64,000 bases of DNA, from assembly GCA_902596975.1 (NCBI GenBank), contig CACJWS010000001.1, positions 1-64,000 of the forward strand, written 5' to 3'. Below the pieces are notes generated by a model. It did no database searches. It saw nothing but the letters and a program-made list of their open reading frames with translations, and was not told where the DNA came from. This DNA is from an uncultured Pelagibacteraceae bacterium. Its GTDB lineage: Bacteria; Pseudomonadota; Alphaproteobacteria; Pelagibacterales; Pelagibacteraceae. This document shows, in pieces, positions 37,893 to 47,021 of the stretch. Made by a program: the position numbers and the translations under genes. Within the stretch, counting starts at the first letter, position 1, and the number at the start of each line of letters is the position of its first letter.

Positions 37893-39075
37893 AAATATAT
37901 TTACTTACTGTTTTATCTCATCATTATTTTTATTTTCATTAATTTGTATTTGGAAAATCTTAGTAACATTACAAGGCATTGAATTAACAAATTTTAATTT
38001 TAATAAATTATTTATATTTGGAATAATTCTTTGTGTAATAAATCTTCTTGTTGGGAATAAATTAAATTTAAATATCAAAATAATTTTACTAGCATTTTTA
38101 TTTTCTATCTTTGATTATTTCATCTCAACAAATTTACCTATTTGGTATAGTTTTGGCATATTCTTAATTTCATTATTCTTTTTCAATAATATAAAAGATT
38201 ACGACAAAAACTTTTTGTCAAAAAATCATTCATCTCAAAAATTATTCTTTAATTTTTTAACATTATTTGGAATTACTCTTTTCTCTTTTGTAATTCTTTT
38301 CCCTTTTTACATGATGTTAGTTACGAGCTTTAAAACCCAAGCGCTATTATTATTGAACCCCTTAGACTTTAGTATTAACTTTGCACAAGGATTGCCAGAG
38401 TTGTTCAAATCTTATTTTATAGTATTTAAAGATTATAATTTTGGAAGATATATGCTAACGAGCACAATAGTCTCATTAGGTACAGTCATTATAACATTAA
38501 TTTTTGCAATACCGGCCGCTTACGCAGTTGCAAGACTTAATTTCTTTGGAAAAAATTTTTTATCAACATCCATATTGATAATTTATTTATTTCCAGCGAT
38601 AGTTTTAGTGATACCTTTGTACACAATTTTTAGTCAACTTGGTTTAAGAAATTCTATTGAGGGTTTGTTAATAGTTTATACAGCTACGACCTTACCTGTA
38701 GCAATTTATATGTTGCAAGGTTACTTTAAAAGTATACCAAAAGAATTAGAGGAAGCAGGGATAATAGATGGTCAAAATTGGCTTGGTATAATTTTTAAAA
38801 TTATACTTCCACTAAGTTTACCTGCAATATCATCTGTAGCCTTGTATGTATTTATGATAGCTTGGAATGAATTTTTGTTTTCATTAATGTTTTTAGACCG
38901 GCCAAATACGTTCACATTATCAAGAGCTATTCAGTTTCTGAATGTTGGAGCTGAAACACCTAGACAATATTTGATGGCAGGGTCTGTAGTAGTAACTTTG
39001 CCAATTTTAATAATTTTTGTTTATTTTGAAAAATATTTAGTAAGTGGTCTTACTGCAGGAAGTGTTAAAGGATAA
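37882..39075 (+). CDS. ABC transporter permease, MalG type, with extra N-terminal TM region
   Basis: GYFKSIPKELEEAGIIDGQNWLGIIFKIILPLSLPAISSVALYVFMIAWNEF; N-terminal hydrophobic extension of about 110 aa. Confidence 0.85.
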   Translation: MKIKNIFTYCFISSLFLFSLICIWKILVTLQGIELTNFNFNKLFIFGIILCVINLLVGNKLNLNIKIILLAFLFSIFDYFISTNLPIWYSFGIFLISLFFFNNIKDYDKNFLSKNHSSQKLFFNFLTLFGITLFSFVILFPFYMMLVTSFKTQALLLLNPLDFSINFAQGLPELFKSYFIVFKDYNFGRYMLTSTIVSLGTVIITLIFAIPAAYAVARLNFFGKNFLSTSILIIYLFPAIVLVIPLYTIFSQLGLRNSIEGLLIVYTATTLPVAIYMLQGYFKSIPKELEEAGIIDGQNWLGIIFKIILPLSLPAISSVALYVFMIAWNEFLFSLMFLDRPNTFTLSRAIQFLNVGAETPRQYLMAGSVVVTLPILIIFVYFEKYLVSGLTAGSVKG

Positions 39076-40334
39076 TGCAAAATAAAGTAGAAGAAGCAAA
39101 AAAAATATTATTAGGTAACAGAAAAGATGGTTACACACTTCCTACCAATAACAAATTATATCCTGCTCAATGGAATTGGGATTCAGCTTTTATAGCGCTC
39201 GGCTATTCTTACTTTAATTTAGATTTTTCAATTAAAGAAATTGAAACTTTGCTTAATGGTCAGTGGGACGATGGTATGGTGCCCCACATTCTTTTTCATG
39301 AAAAAGACACATCTTATTTTCCAAATCACACAACTTGGCAATGTGGAAAAAATATTCCTTCATCTGGTATTACTCAGCCACCAGTTTTAGCCAGTATTTT
39401 GAGGAAAATTGTTGAAAAAAATCAACTTAGTAATGAGCAACATTCAAGAATTGTAAATATAATAACAAAAATTAAAAATTATCATGATTGGTTCATAAAA
39501 TTCAGAGATCCTAATAAAACCGGCCTTGTATCCATATTACATCCTTGGGAGAGTGGGTATGATAATTCACCAATTTGGGATCAGTCAATGAGCAATATCA
39601 AAGTAGATAAAGATCTTAATTATAAAAGAAGAGACCTTGAAGTTTCAAACTCTGATGAGAGACCTTTAAAAACTGATTATGATAGATATGTAACTTTAAG
39701 AGATCAATTTAGGGTTGTTCAGTATGATCCACATAAATTGTATGAGATTTCTGATTTTAATGTAGTAGATGTTGGATTTAATGCTTTATTTTTAAGAGCA
39801 AATAAAGATCTGCTTAGCTTAGCTAAAGATTTTGATTTAAATTTTGATCATTTAAATAATTTCGTGTCCAAATCTGAAAATGAAATATTAAAATTATATG
39901 ATGATAATGTTAATGATTTTGTCTCAAAAGATTTAAAAACTAACTTGAATATCGTTGTTCCATCGATAACAAATTATTTTACTCTCTACGCAAATTTACA
40001 AGATGATGAATTAAATAAAAAAATTATTAATAATTTAAAAAATCATAATATTAATGACAATTACTATTTCTCAACAATAAAACCAAATCATCCTTCATTT
40101 GAAGAAAAAAGATACTGGAGAGGTCCAATATGGATAAATTGTAATTGGTTGATTTATCAAGGACTTATAAAAAAAGAGCCAGAATATGCAAATGAAATCA
40201 AAAAAAAAACTTTAGAATTAATTGAAGAAAAAGGTTTCCATGAATATTACAGTTATAAAGATGGATCAGTTATGGGCGCAAATAATTTCTCATGGAGCGC
40301 AGCTTTATATTTAGACCTTGTTCTAGAAAATTAG
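39075..40334 (+). CDS. GH63-like glycoside hydrolase (gluco-/mannosylglycerate hydrolase or related)
   Basis: YPAQWNWDSAFIALGYSYF, NGQWDDGMVPHILFHE, SGITQPPVLASILRKI, LHPWESGYDNSPIWD, YWRGPIWINCNWLIYQGL. Confidence 0.7.
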   Translation: MQNKVEEAKKILLGNRKDGYTLPTNNKLYPAQWNWDSAFIALGYSYFNLDFSIKEIETLLNGQWDDGMVPHILFHEKDTSYFPNHTTWQCGKNIPSSGITQPPVLASILRKIVEKNQLSNEQHSRIVNIITKIKNYHDWFIKFRDPNKTGLVSILHPWESGYDNSPIWDQSMSNIKVDKDLNYKRRDLEVSNSDERPLKTDYDRYVTLRDQFRVVQYDPHKLYEISDFNVVDVGFNALFLRANKDLLSLAKDFDLNFDHLNNFVSKSENEILKLYDDNVNDFVSKDLKTNLNIVVPSITNYFTLYANLQDDELNKKIINNLKNHNINDNYYFSTIKPNHPSFEEKRYWRGPIWINCNWLIYQGLIKKEPEYANEIKKKTLELIEEKGFHEYYSYKDGSVMGANNFSWSAALYLDLVLEN

Positions 40335-40343
40335 ATTAGATTT

Positions 40344-41678
40344 TTAGTTTTTATTTAGAAATGTTTCTGAAGAGTCGTCCATTGCTTTTGCCCAAGCTGT
40401 ATGATGAACAGGAGCTACTGACCCTGTAACTGGAGATGAAAAGGATTTATTTCTATACGTTGATATATCTTCAACCTTATGATGTTCCCATTCTTTAAAA
40501 TGTTTTCTGATTAGTTCAAAATCTATTTTTGGATAATCCGACATCTCATGCAATTCTTTTGTGTATTCAGTCTGAAAATCAATCATCTGATCAGGATTTT
40601 CTAGTTTTTCTTCTAAAGCAACCCATTTATTAATATCTTTTTCAATATCCCCACCACTTGGCATATTTATTTTCCCCATTATAACATCTCTTGCGTACCA
40701 AGCTTGGCAATCAAACATATTAAATGTGTGAAACTGGTCTTGCATTCCTAGATACAAAAGTTTGTGATTATCCTGCCAAACAATACCTTTGTATAATTTT
40801 GGAGGATAAAGTCTGTTTCTTGTTTTAAGTTTTAAATTTTCTTCCAAAAAAGGAAAATGATGCAGGTAACCAGTACACAGTATTATTACATCTGCATTCT
40901 GTTCGGTACCATCTTTAAAAATTGCTTTTTTTCCTTCCAATCTATCTAAATAGAATACTTCCTTCATTCCGTCAGGCCATTTAAAACCCATAGGATTATG
41001 TCTGTAGCCAATTGTTACACTTTTTGCTCCATATTTATTGCATTGAAGTGCAATATCTTCTGCAGAATAACTACTTCCTAAAACTATAATATTTTTTCCT
41101 CTAAATTCTTCTGCATCTCTAAAGTCATGCGAATGCATTATTCTTCCAGGAAACGAACTCATACCTTTATATTCAGGTATAAAAGGAACTGAAAAATGAC
41201 CAGTCGACACTACAACGTAATTAAAATGATCAGTTAAAATTTTATCATTTTCTTTATCTTGATAGCTAACTTCAAATTTATCTGATTTAAAAACTGTATT
41301 AACTACTCTTGTATTAAATTTAATTTTATTTCTTAAATTTCCTTTACTTACTCTACTAGTGATATAATCATAAAGTACTTCTCTAGGTGGGAAAGAAGGA
41401 ATTGGTTTTCCAAAATGTTCATCAAATGAATAATCTGCAAATTCAAGACACTCTTTAGGTCCATTTGACCAAAGATATCTATACATACTATTATGAACTG
41501 GATCTCCATATTGGTCAGATCCCGTTCTCCAGCTATAATTCCAAAGACCACCCCAATCACTTTGTTTTTCAAAGCAAACTATTTCAGGGATCTTATCTCC
41601 TTTCTTTTCGGCATGTTCAAAAGCCCTCAGTATTGATAAACCACAAGGTCCAGCACCAATTATAGCGACTTTAGTCAT
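40344..41678 (-). CDS. tmm: Flavin-containing monooxygenase, trimethylamine monooxygenase
   Basis: GAGPCGLSILRAFEHAEKKGDKIPEIVCFEKQSDWGGLWNY; MYRYLWSNGPKECLEFADYSFDEHFGK; FNMFDCQAWYARDVIMGKI; close to remembered roseobacter Tmm. Confidence 0.9.
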   Translation of the reverse strand: MTKVAIIGAGPCGLSILRAFEHAEKKGDKIPEIVCFEKQSDWGGLWNYSWRTGSDQYGDPVHNSMYRYLWSNGPKECLEFADYSFDEHFGKPIPSFPPREVLYDYITSRVSKGNLRNKIKFNTRVVNTVFKSDKFEVSYQDKENDKILTDHFNYVVVSTGHFSVPFIPEYKGMSSFPGRIMHSHDFRDAEEFRGKNIIVLGSSYSAEDIALQCNKYGAKSVTIGYRHNPMGFKWPDGMKEVFYLDRLEGKKAIFKDGTEQNADVIILCTGYLHHFPFLEENLKLKTRNRLYPPKLYKGIVWQDNHKLLYLGMQDQFHTFNMFDCQAWYARDVIMGKINMPSGGDIEKDINKWVALEEKLENPDQMIDFQTEYTKELHEMSDYPKIDFELIRKHFKEWEHHKVEDISTYRNKSFSSPVTGSVAPVHHTAWAKAMDDSSETFLNKN

Positions 41679-41754
41679 GATAATTTTTCCTCTACAATTA
41701 AAATTATAAATATATTGTACTAAGAAAAATAGAAAAATTAAATATTAATTTAAT

Positions 41755-42912
41755 ATGAAAACTAATTGGAATTATCCTACTACAATTTGGGTTGGAGAGA
41801 ACAGAATTCAAGATTTAGGTCTAGCCTGTAAAAATCTAAAAATCGATAAACCATTATTTGTTACAGATAAGGATTTAATTAATCTAAAAATGGTTCAAGA
41901 TATAATTAAAGATTTAAAAAAAACCCATAATCATCTTCAAGTTTTTTCAAATTTTTCAGGTAATCCTGTGGGTGAGAATGTGGAAGAGGGTGTAGGGGAG
42001 TTTAAGAAATTAGATTGTGATGGAGTTATTGCATTTGGTGGTGGCAGCGGTCTTGATGTAGGTAAAGCTATTGCTTTTATGTCAGGACAGTCTAGACCAA
42101 TATGGGATTTTGAAGATATAGGTGATTATTGGAAAAGAGCAGATGAAACTAACATTGCACCTATCATTGCTGTACCCACTACAGCAGGCACAGGATCAGA
42201 AACTGGAAGAGCATCAGCTATAATCAATAAACAAACAGGTATAAAAAAAATTATTTTCCACCCAAAATTTTTACCTTCAATTGTAATTTTAGATCCTAAT
42301 TTAACTTTAGATCTTTCTCCAAGATTGACTGCAGCGACAGGTATGGATGCTTTGGCACACAATTTAGAAGCTTTTTGTGCACCAGGATTTCACCCGATGG
42401 CTGATGGAATTGCGATTGAGGGAATGAAGTTAATTAAAAACTCATTAATTAAAGCTGTTAAGAACGGTAAAGATTTAAATGCTAGAGCAGAATTATTAGC
42501 TTCAGCTAGTATGGGTTCTACCGCTTTTCAAAAAGGGCTTGGTGCTATTCATTCTTTAAGCCACCCTATTAATGCGCAATTTAATGTTCACCACGGTTTA
42601 TCAAATGCAATCTTTATGCCTTATGTATTAACTTTTAACAAAGAAATGATTGAAAAAAGGATAATTTCTATATGTGATTATCTCGAACTTGATAAAAGTT
42701 TTGATAGTTTTTTACACTGGATTTTAGAACTAAGAAAAGAATTAAATATACCACATAAATTATCAGAAATTGTTGATGTAAATAAAATAAACTTAGAGCA
42801 GTTATCAGTTATGGCATTAGAAGATCCATCCACTTCTACCAATCCAAGAGCAATGAGTAAGGATGACATCAAAGCACTTTATGAACACAGTATTTCGGGT
42901 AAATTATTTTAA
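41755..42912 (+). CDS. Iron-containing alcohol dehydrogenase
   Basis: FGGGSGLDVGKAIAFM; AVPTTAGTGSETGRASAI; FQKGLGAIHSLSHPINAQFNVHHGLSNAIFMP. Confidence 0.9.
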   Translation: MKTNWNYPTTIWVGENRIQDLGLACKNLKIDKPLFVTDKDLINLKMVQDIIKDLKKTHNHLQVFSNFSGNPVGENVEEGVGEFKKLDCDGVIAFGGGSGLDVGKAIAFMSGQSRPIWDFEDIGDYWKRADETNIAPIIAVPTTAGTGSETGRASAIINKQTGIKKIIFHPKFLPSIVILDPNLTLDLSPRLTAATGMDALAHNLEAFCAPGFHPMADGIAIEGMKLIKNSLIKAVKNGKDLNARAELLASASMGSTAFQKGLGAIHSLSHPINAQFNVHHGLSNAIFMPYVLTFNKEMIEKRIISICDYLELDKSFDSFLHWILELRKELNIPHKLSEIVDVNKINLEQLSVMALEDPSTSTNPRAMSKDDIKALYEHSISGKLF

Positions 42913-43694
42913 TGAAAAGAATTCTTATAGTTGAGGGTAATCTTAGAGAAGAAAATCAAAGCTTTACTGATGGTGGAATTAAAACTCATACTGAAAGTTT
43001 AAAAGACAGTATTAGTTATTTTACAGATCAATTAGATATTGATGTTGTTAATCCTTCATCAGATGAAAATATTAATGAAGTAGCTAAAGATCTAACTAAA
43101 TATCATGGAATGATATGGGGTGGTAGTAGTTTAAATATTTACAATGACACTCCAGAAATAAGAAGACAAATAAACTTTATGAGGGAATGTCAAAAGAATA
43201 TAAAAAATATATTCGCAATATGTTGGGGAATGCAAGTTGCAGTAACTGTTGCTGGAGGTGAAGTAAAGAAATGCCCTAATGGTGCACATAGAGGAATAGC
43301 TCATGACATAGAAATAAACGAAAACGGCCTTAAACATCCGCTTTATAAAAATAAAAATAAAAAATTTAATACCCCTGCGTTTAATTTTGATGAAGTCGTA
43401 AAATTACCTGAGGGCTCTACATTACTTTCATCAAATCCAATAAATAAAGTCATGGGTATAAATTTTAATGTTGGTTCAACGAATGTATGGGGAATACAAT
43501 ATCACCCAGAGATAACTTATGCCAAAATGATAAGTTTAATTCATTTTAGGAGAGATCGACTATTAGAAAAAAAAGCCTTTATTGACCAAATGGAAATAGA
43601 CTCTCATGTAAAAATTATAGAAGATGAAAATAAAATTTCTAATAAAGATGCAAGGATGAGAGAATTAGAAAATTGGCTAAATAATTTAAATTAG
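42912..43694 (+). CDS. Class I glutamine amidotransferase domain protein
   Basis: [19 protein letters not shown] (nucleophile Cys), [14 protein letters not shown]. Confidence 0.8.
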   Translation: MKRILIVEGNLREENQSFTDGGIKTHTESLKDSISYFTDQLDIDVVNPSSDENINEVAKDLTKYHGMIWGGSSLNIYNDTPEIRRQINFMRECQKNIKNIFAICWGMQVAVTVAGGEVKKCPNGAHRGIAHDIEINENGLKHPLYKNKNKKFNTPAFNFDEVVKLPEGSTLLSSNPINKVMGINFNVGSTNVWGIQYHPEITYAKMISLIHFRRDRLLEKKAFIDQMEIDSHVKIIEDENKISNKDARMRELENWLNNLN

Positions 43695-45370
43695 AACAAG
43701 CCTTCTATTTCACCTTTTTCATTAAGCTTAATAGAGTCTGCTGCAGGAACCCTTGGTAGTCCAGGCATTGTCATGATGGCTCCACATATAACAACAATAA
43801 ATTCTGCACCTGAAGATAATCTTACTTCTCTAATTGGTAATGAATGGCCTGTTGGAGCACCTTTTGAATTTGGATCAGTAGAAAAACTATATTGTGTTTT
43901 AGCTACACATATCGGTAAATTTCCATAACCCGCTTCTTCAAAAGATTTTAATTGATCTTTTATTTTACTGTCAGCAACAACTTCGTTTGCTCGATAAATT
44001 TCTTTTGCAACAGTTTCAACTTTCTTTAGTAAAGGTGTTTTTTCATCATATAAAAATTTAAAATTTGCTTGTTTTTGATCAATCAAATCTACAACATGTG
44101 AAGCAAGTTCTTTTGTTCCTTCCCCACCATTTGACCAATGAGTGCATAAAGTAGCTTTAACTCCCATATTATCACAAGCATTTATTAACTCTTTTACTTC
44201 ATTATCAGTATCAGCAACAAAATGATTAACAGCAACCGCTACCGGTAAACCAAATTTTTTTACGTTTTCAATGTGTCTTTCTAAATTTACTAAACCTTTT
44301 TTTAACGCGTCTACATTTTCATTTTTTAAATCATCTTTAGCTACACCGCCGTGCATTTTTAATGCTCTGATTGTTGCAACAATAACTACACACTCAGGTT
44401 TTAATTTTGATTTTCTACATTTAATATCTAAAAATTTTTCTGCTCCTAGGTCTGCTCCAAATCCAGCTTCAGTTACAACATAATCAGCTAGTTTTAAACC
44501 TGCTTTAGTTGCTATCACAGAGTTACATCCATGAGCAATATTCGCAAAAGGACCACCATGAATAATTGCTGGATTATTTTCTAACGTTTGAGTTACGTTT
44601 GGCCTAATTGCTTCTTTTAACAAAACAGTCATTGGTCCGTGGGCATTTAAATCTTTCGCAAAAATAGGCTTTCTATCTCTAGTATAAGCAACAGTAATAT
44701 TACCGATTCTCTTTTCCAAATCTTCAAGATCATTTGCTAAACAAAAGATAGCCATTATCTCAGATGCTACTGTAATATCAAAACCATCTTCTCTTGGAAA
44801 ACCATTAGCTACTCCACCTAAATTAATATTGATAGATCTTAAAGATCTATCGTTCATATCCATAACTCTTCTCCAAACTACTCTTCTTACATCTATGTTT
44901 AATTTATTTCCCCAATAAATATGATTATCAATTAACGCTGACAATAAATTGTGAGCAGATGTAATTGCATGGAAATCCCCAGTAAAATGTAAATTGATTT
45001 GTTCCATTGGAACAACTTGAGCATATCCTCCACCTGCTGCCCCACCTTTCATTCCAAATGAGGGACCTAAACTAGGTTCACGTAAACACACTATAGAATT
45101 TTTACCAATTTTATTTAATCCATCATTTAAACCAACTGACGTAGTAGTTTTTCCCTCACCTGCAGGAGTTGGTGTAATAGCAGTAACTAAAATTAATTTT
45201 CCATTTTGTTTATCTTTTAAACTATCTAAATATTCTAAATTTATTTTAGCAATATGACGTCCCATAGGACTAAAAGCACTTGGTTCGTCTGGAACATTAA
45301 TTTTACCCAAAATCTCATTTATGGGTTTCATTTTTGCTTCTCTTGCAATTTGGATATCTGATTTTGACAT
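43691..45370 (-). CDS. fhs: Formate-tetrahydrofolate ligase
   Basis: [69 protein letters not shown]. Confidence 0.97.
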   Translation of the reverse strand: MSKSDIQIAREAKMKPINEILGKINVPDEPSAFSPMGRHIAKINLEYLDSLKDKQNGKLILVTAITPTPAGEGKTTTSVGLNDGLNKIGKNSIVCLREPSLGPSFGMKGGAAGGGYAQVVPMEQINLHFTGDFHAITSAHNLLSALIDNHIYWGNKLNIDVRRVVWRRVMDMNDRSLRSININLGGVANGFPREDGFDITVASEIMAIFCLANDLEDLEKRIGNITVAYTRDRKPIFAKDLNAHGPMTVLLKEAIRPNVTQTLENNPAIIHGGPFANIAHGCNSVIATKAGLKLADYVVTEAGFGADLGAEKFLDIKCRKSKLKPECVVIVATIRALKMHGGVAKDDLKNENVDALKKGLVNLERHIENVKKFGLPVAVAVNHFVADTDNEVKELINACDNMGVKATLCTHWSNGGEGTKELASHVVDLIDQKQANFKFLYDEKTPLLKKVETVAKEIYRANEVVADSKIKDQLKSFEEAGYGNLPICVAKTQYSFSTDPNSKGAPTGHSLPIREVRLSSGAEFIVVICGAIMTMPGLPRVPAADSIKLNEKGEIEGLF

Positions 45371-45491
45371 AAATCTAATTACTTATTAATGAGCAGAATT
45401 ACTATCCTTTTTTGTCACGTATTTAAACATCTAAAAAATATATATAAAAAAAATTAGCAAAAACTTATATTTAATTTTATAAAACTTACGG

Positions 45492-46748
45492 ATGCAGAAA
45501 TATTCAGTATTTAGTCTAATCAAAAATGCTTTCTCCAATCACCAAAATTGGGAAGTTGCTTGGAAAGATCCAACTCCAAAACGTGAATATGATGTAGTCA
45601 TCATTGGAGGTGGAGGACACGGTCTTGCTACTGCATATTATTTAGCAAAAGAACATAATATTAGAAATGTAGCTATCATTGAGAAAGGCTGGATTGGTGG
45701 TGGAAACGTTGGTCGAAATACAACGATCATAAGATCAAATTTTATGTATGATGCTAATGCAAGATTTAATGAATTTGGAATGGATTTATGGAGAAACTTA
45801 AGTCAAGAACTCAACTTTAATGTGATGTTTTCTCCAAGGGGAATAATAAACTTAGCCCACTCAGATGCTCAAATGAACGCATATGCTCGTAGAGGAAACT
45901 CTATGAGATTAAATGGAATAGATGCAAAGTTATTGGATAGAGACGAAGTTAAAAAATTAATTCCAATGGCTGACTTTAGTGATGAAGTACGTTTCCCAAT
46001 TTTTGGAGGCTTAATGCAACCAAGCGCTGGTACCGCAAGACATGATGCTGTTGCTTGGGGTTATGCGCGTCAAGCAGATGATATGGGCGTAGATATAATT
46101 CAACATTGTGAGGTCACTGGTTTTGATGTTGTTAATGGAAAGATAAAAGGAATCAGAACTTCAAGAGGAGATATTAAAGCAAAAAAAGTTGGATTATGTG
46201 TTGCAGGTAGCACAAATATATTAGCTGAAAAATTAAATATGACACTGCCGATAGAAACTCATGTACTGCAAGCTTGTGTTTCAGAACCTGTAAAACCATT
46301 ATTAGACGGAGTAGTAACTTTTGGTGCAGGCCACTTTTATATAAGTCAATCAGATAAAGGTGAGATGGTAATGGGCGGTGATCTTGATGGATATAATAGT
46401 TATGCTCAAAGAGGCAACTTGCCAACTATACAACATGTATTAACAGGTGGCTTAGCTTTGTTTCCATTTTTAAGTAGATTAAAAATGTTAAGGACATGGG
46501 GAGGTATCATGGATATGTCTATGGATGGTTCTCCAATAATTGATAAAACTCATATTGAAGGATTGTATTTAAACTGCGGATGGTGTTATGGAGGTTTTAA
46601 ATCAACTCCTGTTTCTGGTTGGACATTTGCTCATACAATTGCGCAAGATCAAGTTCACGAATTAAATTCAGAATTAAGATTAAACAGATTTTCTACAGGC
46701 CATCTTTTAGATGAAAAAGGTTTAGGAACTAAAACCTGGATTGGTTAA
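45492..46748 (+). CDS. soxB: Sarcosine oxidase beta subunit / N-methylglutamate dehydrogenase subunit A
   Basis: YDVVIIGGGGHGLATAYYLAKEHNIRNVAIIEKGWIGGGNVGRNTTIIRSNF; followed by delta, alpha and gamma subunit genes. Confidence 0.9.
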   Translation: MQKYSVFSLIKNAFSNHQNWEVAWKDPTPKREYDVVIIGGGGHGLATAYYLAKEHNIRNVAIIEKGWIGGGNVGRNTTIIRSNFMYDANARFNEFGMDLWRNLSQELNFNVMFSPRGIINLAHSDAQMNAYARRGNSMRLNGIDAKLLDRDEVKKLIPMADFSDEVRFPIFGGLMQPSAGTARHDAVAWGYARQADDMGVDIIQHCEVTGFDVVNGKIKGIRTSRGDIKAKKVGLCVAGSTNILAEKLNMTLPIETHVLQACVSEPVKPLLDGVVTFGAGHFYISQSDKGEMVMGGDLDGYNSYAQRGNLPTIQHVLTGGLALFPFLSRLKMLRTWGGIMDMSMDGSPIIDKTHIEGLYLNCGWCYGGFKSTPVSGWTFAHTIAQDQVHELNSELRLNRFSTGHLLDEKGLGTKTWIG

Positions 46749-46751
46749 AAA

Positions 46752-47021
46752 ATGTTATACATCAAATGTCCTTATTGCGGTTTAAGAGCACAAAAAGAAT
46801 TTTCATATGGAGGTGATGCAACTGTAAAAAGACCTAATATAAATGAAGAAGTATCAAGCGAGGATTGGGACAATTTTGTTTATATGAGAAAAAGTCCAAG
46901 AGGGAAACATATAGAGTTATGGCAACACATAGCTGGATGTAGACAATGGATTAAGGTGCAAAGAGATACCGCTACACATGAAATTTTCCAAACAGCAAAA
47001 GTCACAGAAGAAATAAGATGA
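46752..47021 (+). CDS. soxD: Sarcosine oxidase delta subunit (MgdB-like)
   Basis: MLYIKCPYCGLRAQKEFSYGGDA...HIAGCRQWIKVQRDTATHEI. Confidence 0.9.
   Translation: MLYIKCPYCGLRAQKEFSYGGDATVKRPNINEEVSSEDWDNFVYMRKSPRGKHIELWQHIAGCRQWIKVQRDTATHEIFQTAKVTEEIR

Noticed and set aside
41348-44483. ORFs at 41348, 41465, 42126, 42678, 43131, 44271
   Set aside because: Overlap tmm, Fe-ADH, GATase or fhs coding sequence; shadow ORFs.
45371-45491. Possible riboswitch or structured RNA in the fhs/sox divergent spacer
   Set aside because: The 121-nt AT-rich spacer shows no strong helices or any motif I recognise.
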